From: Nonomuraea sp. MG754425
Lineage (GTDB): Bacteria; Actinomycetota; Actinomycetes; Streptosporangiales; Streptosporangiaceae
NCBI RefSeq assembly: GCF_021699195.1
Contig: NZ_SSXE01000017.1
Coordinates: 124,001 to 188,000 of the forward strand
DNA length: 64,000 bases
Reading direction: 5' to 3'
This document shows positions 25,348 through 33,158 of the stretch, in pieces; the stretch's first letter is position 1, and each line of letters begins with the position of its first letter. The position numbers and the translations under genes were made by a program. A model generated the notes under the pieces. It saw only the letters and a program-made list of their open reading frames with translations, ran no database searches and was not told where the DNA came from.

Positions 25348-25720
25348 TCAGATGACCTCAGGGTTGGCCATCATTCCCATGTCCTCGTGTTCGGCGTTGT
25401 GGCAGTGAAAGAGGTAGCGGCCGCGGTAGCCGTCGAAGCGAGTGATGATCTCGGCTGCTTCGCCTGGCCGTAGCGAGATGATGTCCTTGAGACCCGCATC
25501 GTGGGACAGCGGGGCCCTGCCGCCGCGTGCGAGCACCCGGAAGCCGACCAGGTGCAGGTGGACGGGGTGGTGGATGTCGGCGATCAGCCGCCAGACCTCG
25601 ATGTCGCCGAGGCGGGTGGTGACGTCGGTGCGGGCGGGGTCGAACGCCTAGGCCATCACGTCGCGAGTGCGGCTTGTGCCCAGCCGGTTGATGATGCGGC
25701 CGCCGGCCGGGATCTGCTGC
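25348..25720 (-). pseudogene. Multicopper oxidase, C-terminal fragment with an in-frame stop
   Basis: The open part reads FDPARTDVTTRLGDIEVWRL, then IHHPVHLHLVGF (HxH copper ligands) and YLFHCHNAEHEDMGMM (the HCHxxxHxxxxM type 1/type 3 copper motif), so the copper site of a CotA/CumA-like oxidase end is intact. A TAG at ~25650 interrupts the frame just before FDPART, with GGRIINRLGTSRTRDVMA continuing upstream. The first ~350 residues of a normal oxidase are absent, because the FAD monooxygenase gene ends at 25723. Non-functional. Confidence 0.75.
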
Positions 25721-25722
25721 GG

Positions 25723-27198
25723 CTACCCATCGTGCGCACCGTGAAGACCAGCGGGGCCGAGCCACGTCGTGAGGGCGGTCCGGAAAGCGTCCAGGTCTGG
25801 CTGCTCGCCGGCGCGGGTGACCCAGGCGACGTGTCCGTCGGGACGGATGAGTACGGCGTCCGCGCCGAGGTCGGAGCCCTTCGCAGGATGGGCGCGGACG
25901 AGATCGACTCGGTCCGCCCAGCCGGTCACGACGGCGTCGAGCGGCGGGAGAGCGCCGAGATCCAGCAGAACCGCGCGAGCGCGGTGCAGCAGTTCGTAGA
26001 CGCGACCGTGTTCGAGGTCGAGATCCGGCATCCGCATGCCGAGGAGGTCGTCCGTCCCCGCCATCGGATACCTGATGTCGGTCGCCGTGATCATCCCGGC
26101 CAGGCGCAGCCGTACCTCGTCGATGCCGATGAGATCACCCAGCACCTCGCGCAGAGCGGAGGTGTGATCGTCCACCCGCCAGAGGGCGGTCTGGGCGCGG
26201 GTGTTCTGCAGGACGCGGGCGGCGACCGGGTGGCGTTCTGCCTGGTAGGTGTCGAGCAACAGGGCCGGGGCCTGGCCGCGGACGACGGCGGCGAGCTTCC
26301 AGCCGAGGTTGACCGCGTCCTGCACGCCGGTGTTCAGGCCCTGCCCGCCTGCCGGGAAGTGGATGTGCGCGGCGTCGCCGGCCAGGAGGACGCGGCCTTC
26401 GCGGTAGCGGTCGGCCTGGCGTGCCGCGTCGCCGTGCCGGGAGAGCCAGCGCGGCGAGTGCATCCCGTAATCCGTCCCGGCGATCTTGAGCACGGTCTTG
26501 CGGAGGGTCTCCAGGGTCACCGGTTCGTCCCGGCCGGCCACGTGATCGAACTCGTTGGTCAGCACCCGGTACCAGTCCGGACCGTAGGACAGCACCGAGA
26601 ATCTGCCGTGCTCGCGTCCCTCCTGGAAGATGTCGGCGGCGGGCGGCTCGGCGAGCTCGACGTCGCCGAGCATCGCGGTCATCGTGGCCGGCGTGCCGGG
26701 GAAGGCGATGCCGGCGAGCGCGCGCACGGTGCTGCGGCCCCCGTCGCAGCCGACAAGGTAGTCCGCCCGGACGCGCGACCCGTCCGCGAGCTCCACCGTG
26801 GCGCCCGTCTCGTCCTGGGTGAACCCCGTCACCTCGGCGTCGCGGCTCAGCCGTACCCCCAACTGCGCCGCGCGCTCCTCCAGCAGCCGTTCCACCTCGG
26901 CCTGCAAGATGAGCAGAGTGTACGGATATCTCGTCGCCATATCGGATAGGTCGAGACCGAGTCCGGAGAAATGCACCTCCTGTCGCGGCCGTCCGCGCTC
27001 GAGGAACCCGTCGAGCAGACCCCGCTGGTCGAGCACCTCCATCGTGCGGATGTGCAGGGCTCCGGCCCGCGATTCCACCGTTCGAGGCTCCGCGGCCCGC
27101 TCGAGGACGAGCACATCGATCCCGGCGAGCCCCAGCTCGCACGCGAGCGTCAGCCCGGCCGGCCCTGCTCCGGCGATCACTACCTGGGTATCGGTCAT
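25723..27198 (-). CDS. FAD-dependent monooxygenase (rifampicin monooxygenase/aromatic hydroxylase type)
   Basis: 491 residues from ATG 27198, which has AGGAG six bases upstream; an ATG 18 bases earlier would include it. GAGPAG (10-15) is the FAD fold, ESRAGALHIRTMEVLDQRGL the usual next stretch, CDGGRSTVRALAGI the DG motif and LLAGDAAHIHFPAGGQGLNT the GD motif. The C-terminus has a short thioredoxin-like domain ending in DAVLIRPDGHVAWV, the usual wording of tetracycline/rifampicin/polyketide hydroxylases. Function is oxidation of a planar aromatic compound with NAD(P)H and O2. An ECF41 sigma operon on the same strand ends about 160 bases before its start. Confidence 0.9.
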   Translation of the reverse strand: MTDTQVVIAGAGPAGLTLACELGLAGIDVLVLERAAEPRTVESRAGALHIRTMEVLDQRGLLDGFLERGRPRQEVHFSGLGLDLSDMATRYPYTLLILQAEVERLLEERAAQLGVRLSRDAEVTGFTQDETGATVELADGSRVRADYLVGCDGGRSTVRALAGIAFPGTPATMTAMLGDVELAEPPAADIFQEGREHGRFSVLSYGPDWYRVLTNEFDHVAGRDEPVTLETLRKTVLKIAGTDYGMHSPRWLSRHGDAARQADRYREGRVLLAGDAAHIHFPAGGQGLNTGVQDAVNLGWKLAAVVRGQAPALLLDTYQAERHPVAARVLQNTRAQTALWRVDDHTSALREVLGDLIGIDEVRLRLAGMITATDIRYPMAGTDDLLGMRMPDLDLEHGRVYELLHRARAVLLDLGALPPLDAVVTGWADRVDLVRAHPAKGSDLGADAVLIRPDGHVAWVTRAGEQPDLDAFRTALTTWLGPAGLHGAHDG

Positions 27199-27355
27199 GG
27201 TCAACTCCTTGGTCATCTTTCAGTCGAACGGGTCAACACGCGCAGAGGAGACGGAGAAGCGTTCGTCGATCGCCTGTCGCCCCGCTTCTCCGGCGGCACC
27301 TTCGCTTGCACCAGACATGCGCGATCGCGACTTACTGCGCTGCGGCTGCCGACTC

Positions 27356-28249
27356 CTACCGGCTGATCTGACGCGGAACCGTCAGTGCGAGGAGTTTGTC
27401 CGGGTTGCGGATGGAGTAGAGGTGGGTGATCTTCCCGTCGACGACATCGGCCAGGACGACACCCTCCAGGTGGTCGCCGCTGTAGGCGGCCATCGCGGGC
27501 GTGTTGTTGCAGTTGACGATCTCGATACGCAATTCAGGCGACCGCCCCGGGCGGACCAGTTCCATGACGAGCGCGGCCACTTTCTCCGCGCCCACCACCG
27601 GCCGGCGCGTCGCGGTGACCTTGCCGCCGCCGTCGGCGGTATACGTGGCGTCCGGCGCGAGCAGCGAGAGTAGCTCTCCCATGTCACCGGTCGCCGCCGC
27701 GGACATGAACTGCTCGGTGATCCGCGTGCACGTCCCGGCGTCGACGGGGTCGAAACGCCTGCGCCGCGCCTGTACGTGCCCGCGGGCGCGGTGCGCCATC
27801 TGGCGCACCGTCACCACGGATCTGTCCACCACTGCGGCGATCTCGTCGTAGTCGAACTCGAACACCTCGCGCAGCACGAACACCGCGCGCTCGTCGGGGG
27901 TGAGCGTTTCGAGCAGCACCAGCATCGCCATCGACACCGACTCGGCGAGCACCACATCGGCCGACGCGTCGTCCTCGCTGAGCAGCAGCGGCTCGGGCAG
28001 CCAGGAACCGACGTACTCCTCGCGGCGGCGCTTACTCGCCCGCAGGGCGTTGAGCGCCTGACGGGTCACCAGCCGCGCCAGATACGACTTGGTGTCGCGC
28101 ACCGCCGCGAGATCCACCTTGGCCCACCGCAGATAGCTGTCCTGCAGCACGTCGTCGGATTCTGTCGCCGAACCGAGGATCTCGTAGACGATCGTGAACA
28201 GCAGTGGCCGCAGTACGGTGAACCGCTCGGCATGCTCGTCGGTGGTCAG
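27356..28249 (-). CDS. ECF41-type sigma factor with apparent CTG start
   Basis: 297 residues. Region 2 (LFTIVYEILGSATESDDVLQ, DSYLRW), linker WLPEPLLL, region 4 (LTPDERAVFVLREVFEFDYD, EIAAVVDRSVVTVRQMAHRA) and a SnoaL-like C-terminal domain with both ECF41 motifs, DGGGK and NPDKL. Homology begins at the codon CTG at 28249-28247, which overlaps the upstream gene's TGA (CTGA, where ATGA would be normal). No ATG or GTG lies nearby in frame; the nearest is a GTG about 55 bases upstream inside the oxidoreductase gene. It is therefore either a true CTG start with translational coupling or a start-codon mutation. It is co-transcribed with the FAD oxidoreductase. Confidence 0.85.
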   Translation of the reverse strand: MTTDEHAERFTVLRPLLFTIVYEILGSATESDDVLQDSYLRWAKVDLAAVRDTKSYLARLVTRQALNALRASKRRREEYVGSWLPEPLLLSEDDASADVVLAESVSMAMLVLLETLTPDERAVFVLREVFEFDYDEIAAVVDRSVVTVRQMAHRARGHVQARRRRFDPVDAGTCTRITEQFMSAAATGDMGELLSLLAPDATYTADGGGKVTATRRPVVGAEKVAALVMELVRPGRSPELRIEIVNCNNTPAMAAYSGDHLEGVVLADVVDGKITHLYSIRNPDKLLALTVPRQISR

Positions 28250-29415
28250 CGGGCGGCCGCCACCTGCGCGAGCCGCGGTCCCGGCTTGGACCACACGATG
28301 GTGCCCGGGTTGCGGCCTTCCATGCCGATGCCCATCATCGTCTGGCGGCACTGCTCCTCCTTCATCTGCGCGCCCTCCTGCCCGTCGAAGTAGGTGTCCA
28401 AGGGAGTGTCGTCCGCGCGGACGAGCTGCTTTATACCGGCATGCCTGCCCAGACTGATGCACACCCCCTTGAAACCCTGATCGATCACCGCCGGCGCGGT
28501 TCCCGCGATGCGGCTCAGCACGGCGTCGGCGGCCTGCACTCCGAGCGGTATCGCGGACTGGCAGCTCATCCGCAGCGGCCGGCCCGACGGTGAACCGGCG
28601 TCACCCGCCGCGACGATGCGGTCGTCATCGACGCTGACCAGCGTTTCGTCCGTGAGCAGCCGACCCAGCTCGTCCACGCGCAACCCGCTGACCGCCGCCA
28701 AGCCCGGCACGCCGAAGCCCGCCGTCCAGATGGTGAGTTCGCTCTGCCGTACCGCACCATCGGTGAGGACGACCGCGTCCCGCCGGACCTCAGCCACCGC
28801 GCTGCCCTCCAGCACCGTGACAGCGTTCTCGGACAGCCACGTCGCGACGGATCGGCGGCCAGGAGCGCTGAGGGTGGGGGCCAGGGTTCTCCCGTCGACC
28901 AGAGTGACCCTGCGCCCTTGTTCGGCGAGCTCCGCGGCGGTCTCGATGCCGGTCAACCCGCCGCCGACCACGGTGACCACGGCATCCGCAGGCAGCTCCG
29001 CCAGCCTGACGCGCAGCCGCTCGGCGGATTCGAGGTCGGCGAGCGAGTAGGCGAATTCGGCCGCGCCCGGCACGGAGGAGGGGACCGCGCCGGTGCTGCC
29101 GACCGCGTAGATGACGTAGTCGTAGTCCAGCGCAGCGCCCGACGCCAGCTCCACTGTGCGGGAGGCGGTGTCGATCCGGGTGGCGTTGTCGACCACCAGC
29201 TTGATTCCGTCGCCGAGCATCGTGCCGTAGTCGACCGAGGGGTCGTAATTGCCGGCGACGAACTGGTGCAGCCGGATCCGTTCGACGAACGTCGGGCGGG
29301 AGTTGACCAGGGTGATGTCGACGTCGTCGCGCAACTGGAGGTGGTTGGCCGCGGCCGTTCCCGCGTATCCGCCGCCGATGACCACGATCTTGTGTGAAGT
29401 GTTGTGTACAGTCAC
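28246..29415 (-). CDS. NAD(P)/FAD-dependent oxidoreductase (NDH-2/FSP1-like)
   Basis: 389 residues. IVVIGGGYAGTAAANHL is the FAD-binding GxGxxG motif, YDYVIYAVGSTG follows, VVTVVGGGLTGIETAAELAE is the NAD(P) Rossmann motif, and VDDDRIVAAGDAGS the C-terminal FAD motif. No redox CxxC is present, so it is of the quinone-reductase type. Electron acceptor unknown. Its TGA overlaps the CTG start of an ECF41 sigma gene. Oxidoreductases are known neighbours of ECF41 factors, so sigma probably drives this operon from the promoter region 29416-29560. Confidence 0.88.
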   Translation of the reverse strand: MTVHNTSHKIVVIGGGYAGTAAANHLQLRDDVDITLVNSRPTFVERIRLHQFVAGNYDPSVDYGTMLGDGIKLVVDNATRIDTASRTVELASGAALDYDYVIYAVGSTGAVPSSVPGAAEFAYSLADLESAERLRVRLAELPADAVVTVVGGGLTGIETAAELAEQGRRVTLVDGRTLAPTLSAPGRRSVATWLSENAVTVLEGSAVAEVRRDAVVLTDGAVRQSELTIWTAGFGVPGLAAVSGLRVDELGRLLTDETLVSVDDDRIVAAGDAGSPSGRPLRMSCQSAIPLGVQAADAVLSRIAGTAPAVIDQGFKGVCISLGRHAGIKQLVRADDTPLDTYFDGQEGAQMKEEQCRQTMMGIGMEGRNPGTIVWSKPGPRLAQVAAAR

Positions 29416-29529
29416 GCCCTCAAGACACCGGGGACCGCAGCGACGTGACCGGAGGCGACGTGACGTGCGTCACTCCACACATGAGCGCGGAACACGTGCA
29501 CGTGGCAGAGCCTTCGGCCCATCCCAGAC

Positions 29530-29559
29530 TGTGACACAGAATATGTACTACCTGTCACA
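29530..29559. promoter_or_regulatory. Inverted pair of TGTCACA boxes upstream of the oxidoreductase/ECF41 operon
   Basis: TGTGACA at 29530-29536 and TGTCACA at 29553-29559 form an inverted repeat with a 16-nt AT-rich spacer (AGAATATGTACTACC inside). A third TGTCACA is at 29630-29636, just inside the end of the SDR gene. The heptamer equals the -35 element I recall for ECF41 promoters; a CGTC -10 at the right distance is not seen. Candidate autoregulatory promoter or operator. Confidence 0.45.
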
Positions 29560-29631
29560 CTGACCCTCGCGGCCGGGACTACGCCCAGCTCGCGGCGAGC
29601 CGGCCGGGACGCGACTCGGCCGCATTATGTG

Positions 29632-30381
29632 TCACATCGACGTGCAGGAGCTGCAGTGAGTTCCTCTGGTGGCATCAACCCGTGCGGTGGACCGGAACCG
29701 GATGGCGAACTCCCGCGGGTCCTTGCTCAGTGAAGCCTTGACCATTTCGGTGAACTCATCGACAACGACCTCGAACGCCTCGGCCTCGACGCCATCGAGA
29801 GCGGCACGCGCGACATCCGCCGCGGTCATCTTCGGTACATCGAGGCCCTTGGTCATGTCGGTGTCGGCAGCCCCGAGGTGCACCGAGGTGAGACGGGTTC
29901 CCTGTCCGGCCAATTCCTGGCGCAGCGCGTTGCCCATGCTCCACACGGCGGCCTTGGAGACTGCGTACGCGCTGGCCCCGGGGAAGACGAACCATGAGGC
30001 GGACGAGGCGATGTTGAGGATCGCGCCTCCACCGTTGTCAGCCAGGACCGGCGCGAAGGACCGGATCATGGACAAGGTGCCCCAGAAGTTCACGTCCATC
30101 GTGGCGCGGACGCTGTCGAGATCGCCGAGCAGGGTTCCACCCCCGATGCCGGCATTGTTGACCAGCAGGTCAACGTCACGAGCCTCGTGGGTGACGGCTG
30201 CGACGGAATCGGGATCGGTGATGTCGAGGGCGAGAACCTCCACGCCGTCGAGATCGATGGACTCGGGCCGGCGGGCCGTTGCGTAGACCTTCGCGCCCCG
30301 CTCGGCGAGCTGGGCTGCGAGGTGGCGGCCGATGCCGCGGTTGGCTCCGGTGACGAGCGCGGTCGCTCCGTTGATGTTCAT
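29632..30381 (-). CDS. Short-chain dehydrogenase/reductase
   Basis: 249 residues of the classical SDR fold: cofactor motif TGANRGIGRHLA, NNAG at ~85, catalytic Ser in ILNIASSAS and YAVSK (Tyr-xxx-Lys). Arg after the Gly motif and ATARR at the end of beta-2 suggest NADP(H) preference. The ATG at 30381 lies only 6 bases from a -10-like hexamer, so its mRNA is probably leaderless. It is divergent from a MerR regulator and has a MerR-style promoter, so it is very likely induced by that regulator. Substrate unknown. Confidence 0.9.
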   Translation of the reverse strand: MNINGATALVTGANRGIGRHLAAQLAERGAKVYATARRPESIDLDGVEVLALDITDPDSVAAVTHEARDVDLLVNNAGIGGGTLLGDLDSVRATMDVNFWGTLSMIRSFAPVLADNGGGAILNIASSASWFVFPGASAYAVSKAAVWSMGNALRQELAGQGTRLTSVHLGAADTDMTKGLDVPKMTAADVARAALDGVEAEAFEVVVDEFTEMVKASLSKDPREFAIRFRSTARVDATRGTHCSSCTSM

Positions 30382-30387
30382 GCCCGT

Positions 30388-30419
30388 ACGCTAGAACCTC
30401 ACGTCGGCGTGAGGTGCAA
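30388..30419 (-). promoter_or_regulatory. MerR-type promoter and operator of the SDR gene
   Basis: On the minus strand: -35 TTGCAC (30419-30414), a 20-nt spacer filled by the perfect palindrome ACCTCACG-TCGG-CGTGAGGT (30396-30415 on plus), and -10 TAGCGT (30393-30388). An overlong 19-20-nt spacer holding a dyad is the hallmark of MerR-activated promoters. The start codon follows 6 bases after the -10. Confidence 0.7.
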
Positions 30420-30442
30420 ATCGGGAACAGCCAGGAGGGACG

Positions 30443-30832
30443 ATGCGTATCGGAGAGGTCGCCGAACGCGCGGGGGTCAGCGTCCGCGCGCTGCGCTACT
30501 ACGAGGAGCAAGGACTCGTCGTCGCCGCCCGCGGCGCCGGGGGCCAGCGGGACTACTCCGATTCGGACGTCGAGCGGGTGAAGTTCATCCAGCTCCTCTA
30601 CGCGGCCGGGCTGCCCAGCAAGGCGATCCTGCACATCCTGCCGTTCCTGGACACCCTCGTGGCGACACTGGAGATGACGCAGCGGCTCACGAAGGAACGG
30701 GACCGCATCCAGGCCCGACTGCACGATCTGACCCGGGCACGCGACCGCCTCGATGAGCTGATCGGCTTTGCCGCCCAGTACACGGAATCATCGACGGCAC
30801 AGTGTCCACCGCGCGTGCACGCTCCCGCATGA
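30443..30832 (+). CDS. MerR-family transcriptional regulator
   Basis: 129 residues opening with MRIGEVAERAGVSVRALRYY, EEQGLV: the MerR winged helix at the extreme N-terminus. A dimerisation coiled coil (EMTQRLTKERDRIQARLHDL) follows. There is no Cys metal-binding pattern apart from one late Cys, and the C-terminal effector part is very short, so the inducer is likely small or sensed by the coil. Divergent from the SDR gene with the dyad at 30396-30415 in the 61-base gap. Confidence 0.9.
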   Translation: MRIGEVAERAGVSVRALRYYEEQGLVVAARGAGGQRDYSDSDVERVKFIQLLYAAGLPSKAILHILPFLDTLVATLEMTQRLTKERDRIQARLHDLTRARDRLDELIGFAAQYTESSTAQCPPRVHAPA

Positions 30833-30884
30833 CCATCACTCCTCCTGCGCCGACTGTCTCGGCGCCTTCACCGAGCAGTCTGCA

Positions 30885-30904
30885 ACCTCAATCAAAGTTG
30901 AGGT
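30885..30904. promoter_or_regulatory. Orphan MerR/SoxR-like operator
   Basis: ACCTCAA-TCAAAG-TTGAGGT, a perfect 7-bp inverted repeat with 6-nt spacer, in the usual form of MerR-family boxes. On the minus strand it lies between TTGACC and CAGACT with 19 nt between, again a MerR-type promoter, but transcription would run into the 3' end of the MerR gene where no minus-strand gene exists. It may be a remnant of a lost neighbour, or drive antisense RNA. Confidence 0.4.
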
Positions 30905-31022
30905 CAAATCTGGTCATCGTGAGGCCGCGGGCGCAGGCGCACGTGAAGGCTGCCCTGGTCAGCCCGCCGCTGGTTCGGTGAGCAGAGGATGATGATGCCG
31001 GCCCGTCGGCTGATCGAGAAGT

Positions 31023-31538
31023 TCACGGCGAACGCAAGAACACCACGATGTTCGCCGTCGGCCCGGTCAGGCGCCGCCAGCCGAGTCGTTCGTAGAGCCT
31101 GATCGCGTCGGCCGCTTGCGGGGCGGTCAGCAGCCAGCAGGGGTCGGTGCGGCCGCACAGGAGGTCGAGGATTCGTCCCGCGAGGCCCTGTCCGCGCGCG
31201 TGTGGGCTCACTGCCAGTTCGTCCACCTCCAGCGCTCCAACCAGCCGCGTTTCCACCGCGTCACCGAGTTCGGCACGGACGAGGTCGTAGGCGCGGCCCG
31301 TGGGGAAAGGTCTTGGGGTGCGCCATGCCGTACCGAAACCAGCGGGTTCGCCGTTGTCGCTGGCCAGCACCGCCGTGAATCCGGGGCGTCGCGCGTCCGC
31401 GGTCAGGCGTTCGGCGAAGGCGTCGGCGGCGCGCTCGTCCTCGTGCCATGGCGGGCCGCCGAACGCGGCACGGTAGAGCTTCACCAGGTGAGAGGTGCGG
31501 GGCAGGATCTCCTGACCGGTGAGACGTTCGAGGTTCAC
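31023..31538 (-). CDS. GNAT-family N-acetyltransferase
   Basis: About 171 residues from GTG 31538. ALEVDELAVSPHARGQGLAG is the acetyl-CoA-binding beta-4/alpha-3 motif (R/QxxGxG/A), and ADAIRLYERLGWRRL the C-terminal helix and strand of the fold. The region before (LVKLYRAAFGGPPWHEDE) resembles a common actinobacterial GNAT subgroup with unknown acceptor. The frame stays open upstream to 31640 but that part lacks family similarity and has no good ribosome site, so the shorter form is preferred. Converges with the MerR gene. Acceptor amine not predictable. Confidence 0.8.
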   Translation of the reverse strand: MNLERLTGQEILPRTSHLVKLYRAAFGGPPWHEDERAADAFAERLTADARRPGFTAVLASDNGEPAGFGTAWRTPRPFPTGRAYDLVRAELGDAVETRLVGALEVDELAVSPHARGQGLAGRILDLLCGRTDPCWLLTAPQAADAIRLYERLGWRRLTGPTANIVVFLRSP

Positions 31539-31619
31539 GCGGGCACCCGCACCTTTCCGATGCTCGAGGTGCACGTCAGCGTTCCATGACCGGACGGAGG
31601 ATGGTGCTGCGCAGACGAG

Positions 31620-31830
31620 ATGACTGCCAGACGCGCCCACGTGCCTCGGCGTTCTCCCGGCAGCGCCGGTACGGCCGGCATCGCCACGACCTGACTGGGG
31701 ATCATCACGGTCAGCATGATACCGGCGGTCGCCGCGTCGCGACCGGCGTCATCGTGCAACGGCGGCGTCACCCAGGCCGGCTCGCAGTAGTACAGGGCGG
31801 AGTAGCCGGCCGACAACATGGTGATGTGCC
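31620..31830 (-). pseudogene. MFS transporter fragment (CynX/CP family-like)
   Basis: Minus-strand frame with GYSALYYCEPAWVTPPLHDD, then AGRDAATAGIMLTVMIPSQV, which resembles a middle helix pair of cyanate-permease-type MFS proteins (..AWLPxLLxDxAGxxxxTAGxMLxxxxxxQ). Nothing before or after continues the protein. The neighbouring stretch 31831-32109 has no recognisable gene. Confidence 0.35.
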
Positions 31831-32109
31831 AGGCCGTGTCCGGCGGTGTGGTAGCCGGTGACCAGTCCGGGCGAAGCGCGTTTGACCACGGCGGGCAGCA
31901 GTGGACGGGCCGTTATTGCAGCATGGGGCTTGTTTCACGCCCGCCATGCCCAGCGCCGGACAAGCACCAGCGGATGGATCTTCCCGTCGGGAATGCGCGG
32001 TCAACTGCTGGCCTCGAAGCATGTTTCCGCTGCCTTCGCCTCGTGGCCGAGCGGACTTTTCGTCGGCTGGTCGCTCGCCCGGCACAACCGGGCTGGGTCA
32101 GGACTCCTG

Positions 32110-33018
32110 CTACGCCGCTTCAAAGGACCGGCGGGACAGGCCGACGCCGTAGCCGTCGAGCCTGGTCACGACCGGCGCGGACGGGTCGGTGGCCGCGCCG
32201 AGGGTGACGAAGAGCGGCGTGAAGTGTTCCACGGTCGGATGCGCGTACGGCATGCCGGGGGCGGCGGTGCGGAAACGGGCCAGTTCGGCGACGTCGCCGC
32301 GGGCCAGCGCGTCGGCGGCCCAGGCGTCGAAGTCGGCCGACCAGCCGGGCACCTTGTTCTCGGTGAACATCTCCCGAGTCAGGAACGGCAGGCCGTGGGT
32401 CATATGGCCCGAGCCGATCACCAGCACGCCCTGCTCGCGCAGCGGCCGCAGGCGCTCGCCGATGGCCAGCAGCCGGTCGGGGTCCTCGGTGGGCAGGCTG
32501 AGCTGCAGCACCGGGACGTCGGCGGCCGGGTACATGATCTTCAGCGGTACCCACGCGCCGTGGTCCAGGCCGCGGTGGGCGTGCCGGTGCACGTGCTCGG
32601 AGTCCGGCATGAGCCCGGTCACCTGCCGCGACAGCTCGCCGGCGTCGGGGGTGTCGTAGCGGAAGGTGTGGTACAGCGGGTCGAAGCCGCCGAAGTCGTA
32701 GACCAGCTCGTCGGGCCGGTCGGCGCTCACCGACAGCGGCGCGGACTCCCAGTGCGCGGAGACGACCAGGATCGCCTTCGGCTTGGGCAGGGCGCGGGCC
32801 CAGTCGTGCAGCGGGGTGAGCCACTCGGGGCTCTCGAAGGGCAGGGGGCCGCCGCCGTGGGACAGGTAGAGGCTGGGCAGCGGCCCGTCCTGCGGCGTCC
32901 ACGGCCGGTGCGGGTCGGTGGTCTCTAGGGCGGCGACTCGCCCCAGATGCGCGGCGAACGGGTGTGCGGCCGGGATGCGGGCGTCGGCGGCGGTCGGTGA
33001 GGCGTGGGGCGTGGTCAT
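32110..33018 (-). CDS. Class III extradiol dioxygenase (LigB/4,5-DOPA dioxygenase type)
   Basis: 302 residues from ATG 33018 with GAGGAA upstream. LYLSHGGGPLPFE carries the first metal His, AILVVSAHWESAPLSV the second, and GLDHGAWVPLKIMYP and VLVIGSGHMTHGL further active-site His residues; this set defines the LigB/DODA/YgiD family, which uses non-haem iron (or zinc) to open catechol rings. The divergent MarR regulator is 141 bases away with two operator-like palindromes between, so the gene is probably induced by an aromatic signal. It is separate from the catabolic island beginning at 33708 but chemically related. Confidence 0.88.
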   Translation of the reverse strand: MTTPHASPTAADARIPAAHPFAAHLGRVAALETTDPHRPWTPQDGPLPSLYLSHGGGPLPFESPEWLTPLHDWARALPKPKAILVVSAHWESAPLSVSADRPDELVYDFGGFDPLYHTFRYDTPDAGELSRQVTGLMPDSEHVHRHAHRGLDHGAWVPLKIMYPAADVPVLQLSLPTEDPDRLLAIGERLRPLREQGVLVIGSGHMTHGLPFLTREMFTENKVPGWSADFDAWAADALARGDVAELARFRTAAPGMPYAHPTVEHFTPLFVTLGAATDPSAPVVTRLDGYGVGLSRRSFEAA

Positions 33019-33086
33019 GCGGGTTCCTCGGTGCTGGTGATGCTGCGGTGTGCCATGACGGGCGGAGCGCGTCCATGAGGGAAGAT

Positions 33087-33138
33087 TGGTTGTAGCGACA
33101 AGCGACACTATGCTCCAGCAAACTTGTCGCGACAACCA
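33087..33138. promoter_or_regulatory. Two MarR-type operators between dioxygenase and MarR genes
   Basis: TTGTAGCGACAA (33090-33101) and the perfect palindrome TTGTCGCGACAA (33124-33135). Their flanks also match, so TGGTTGTAGCGACAAG (33087-33102) and CTTGTCGCGACAACCA (33123-33138) form a larger inverted repeat with one mismatch. The second site ends 20 bases before the MarR start, consistent with autorepression. Confidence 0.65.
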
Positions 33139-33158
33139 TTCCCGATGAGGGCAGGATC

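Noticed and set aside
31858-32928. 356-codon plus-strand open frame over the dioxygenase
   Set aside because: The minus strand encodes a complete LigB-type enzyme there; the plus frame has no recognisable domain.
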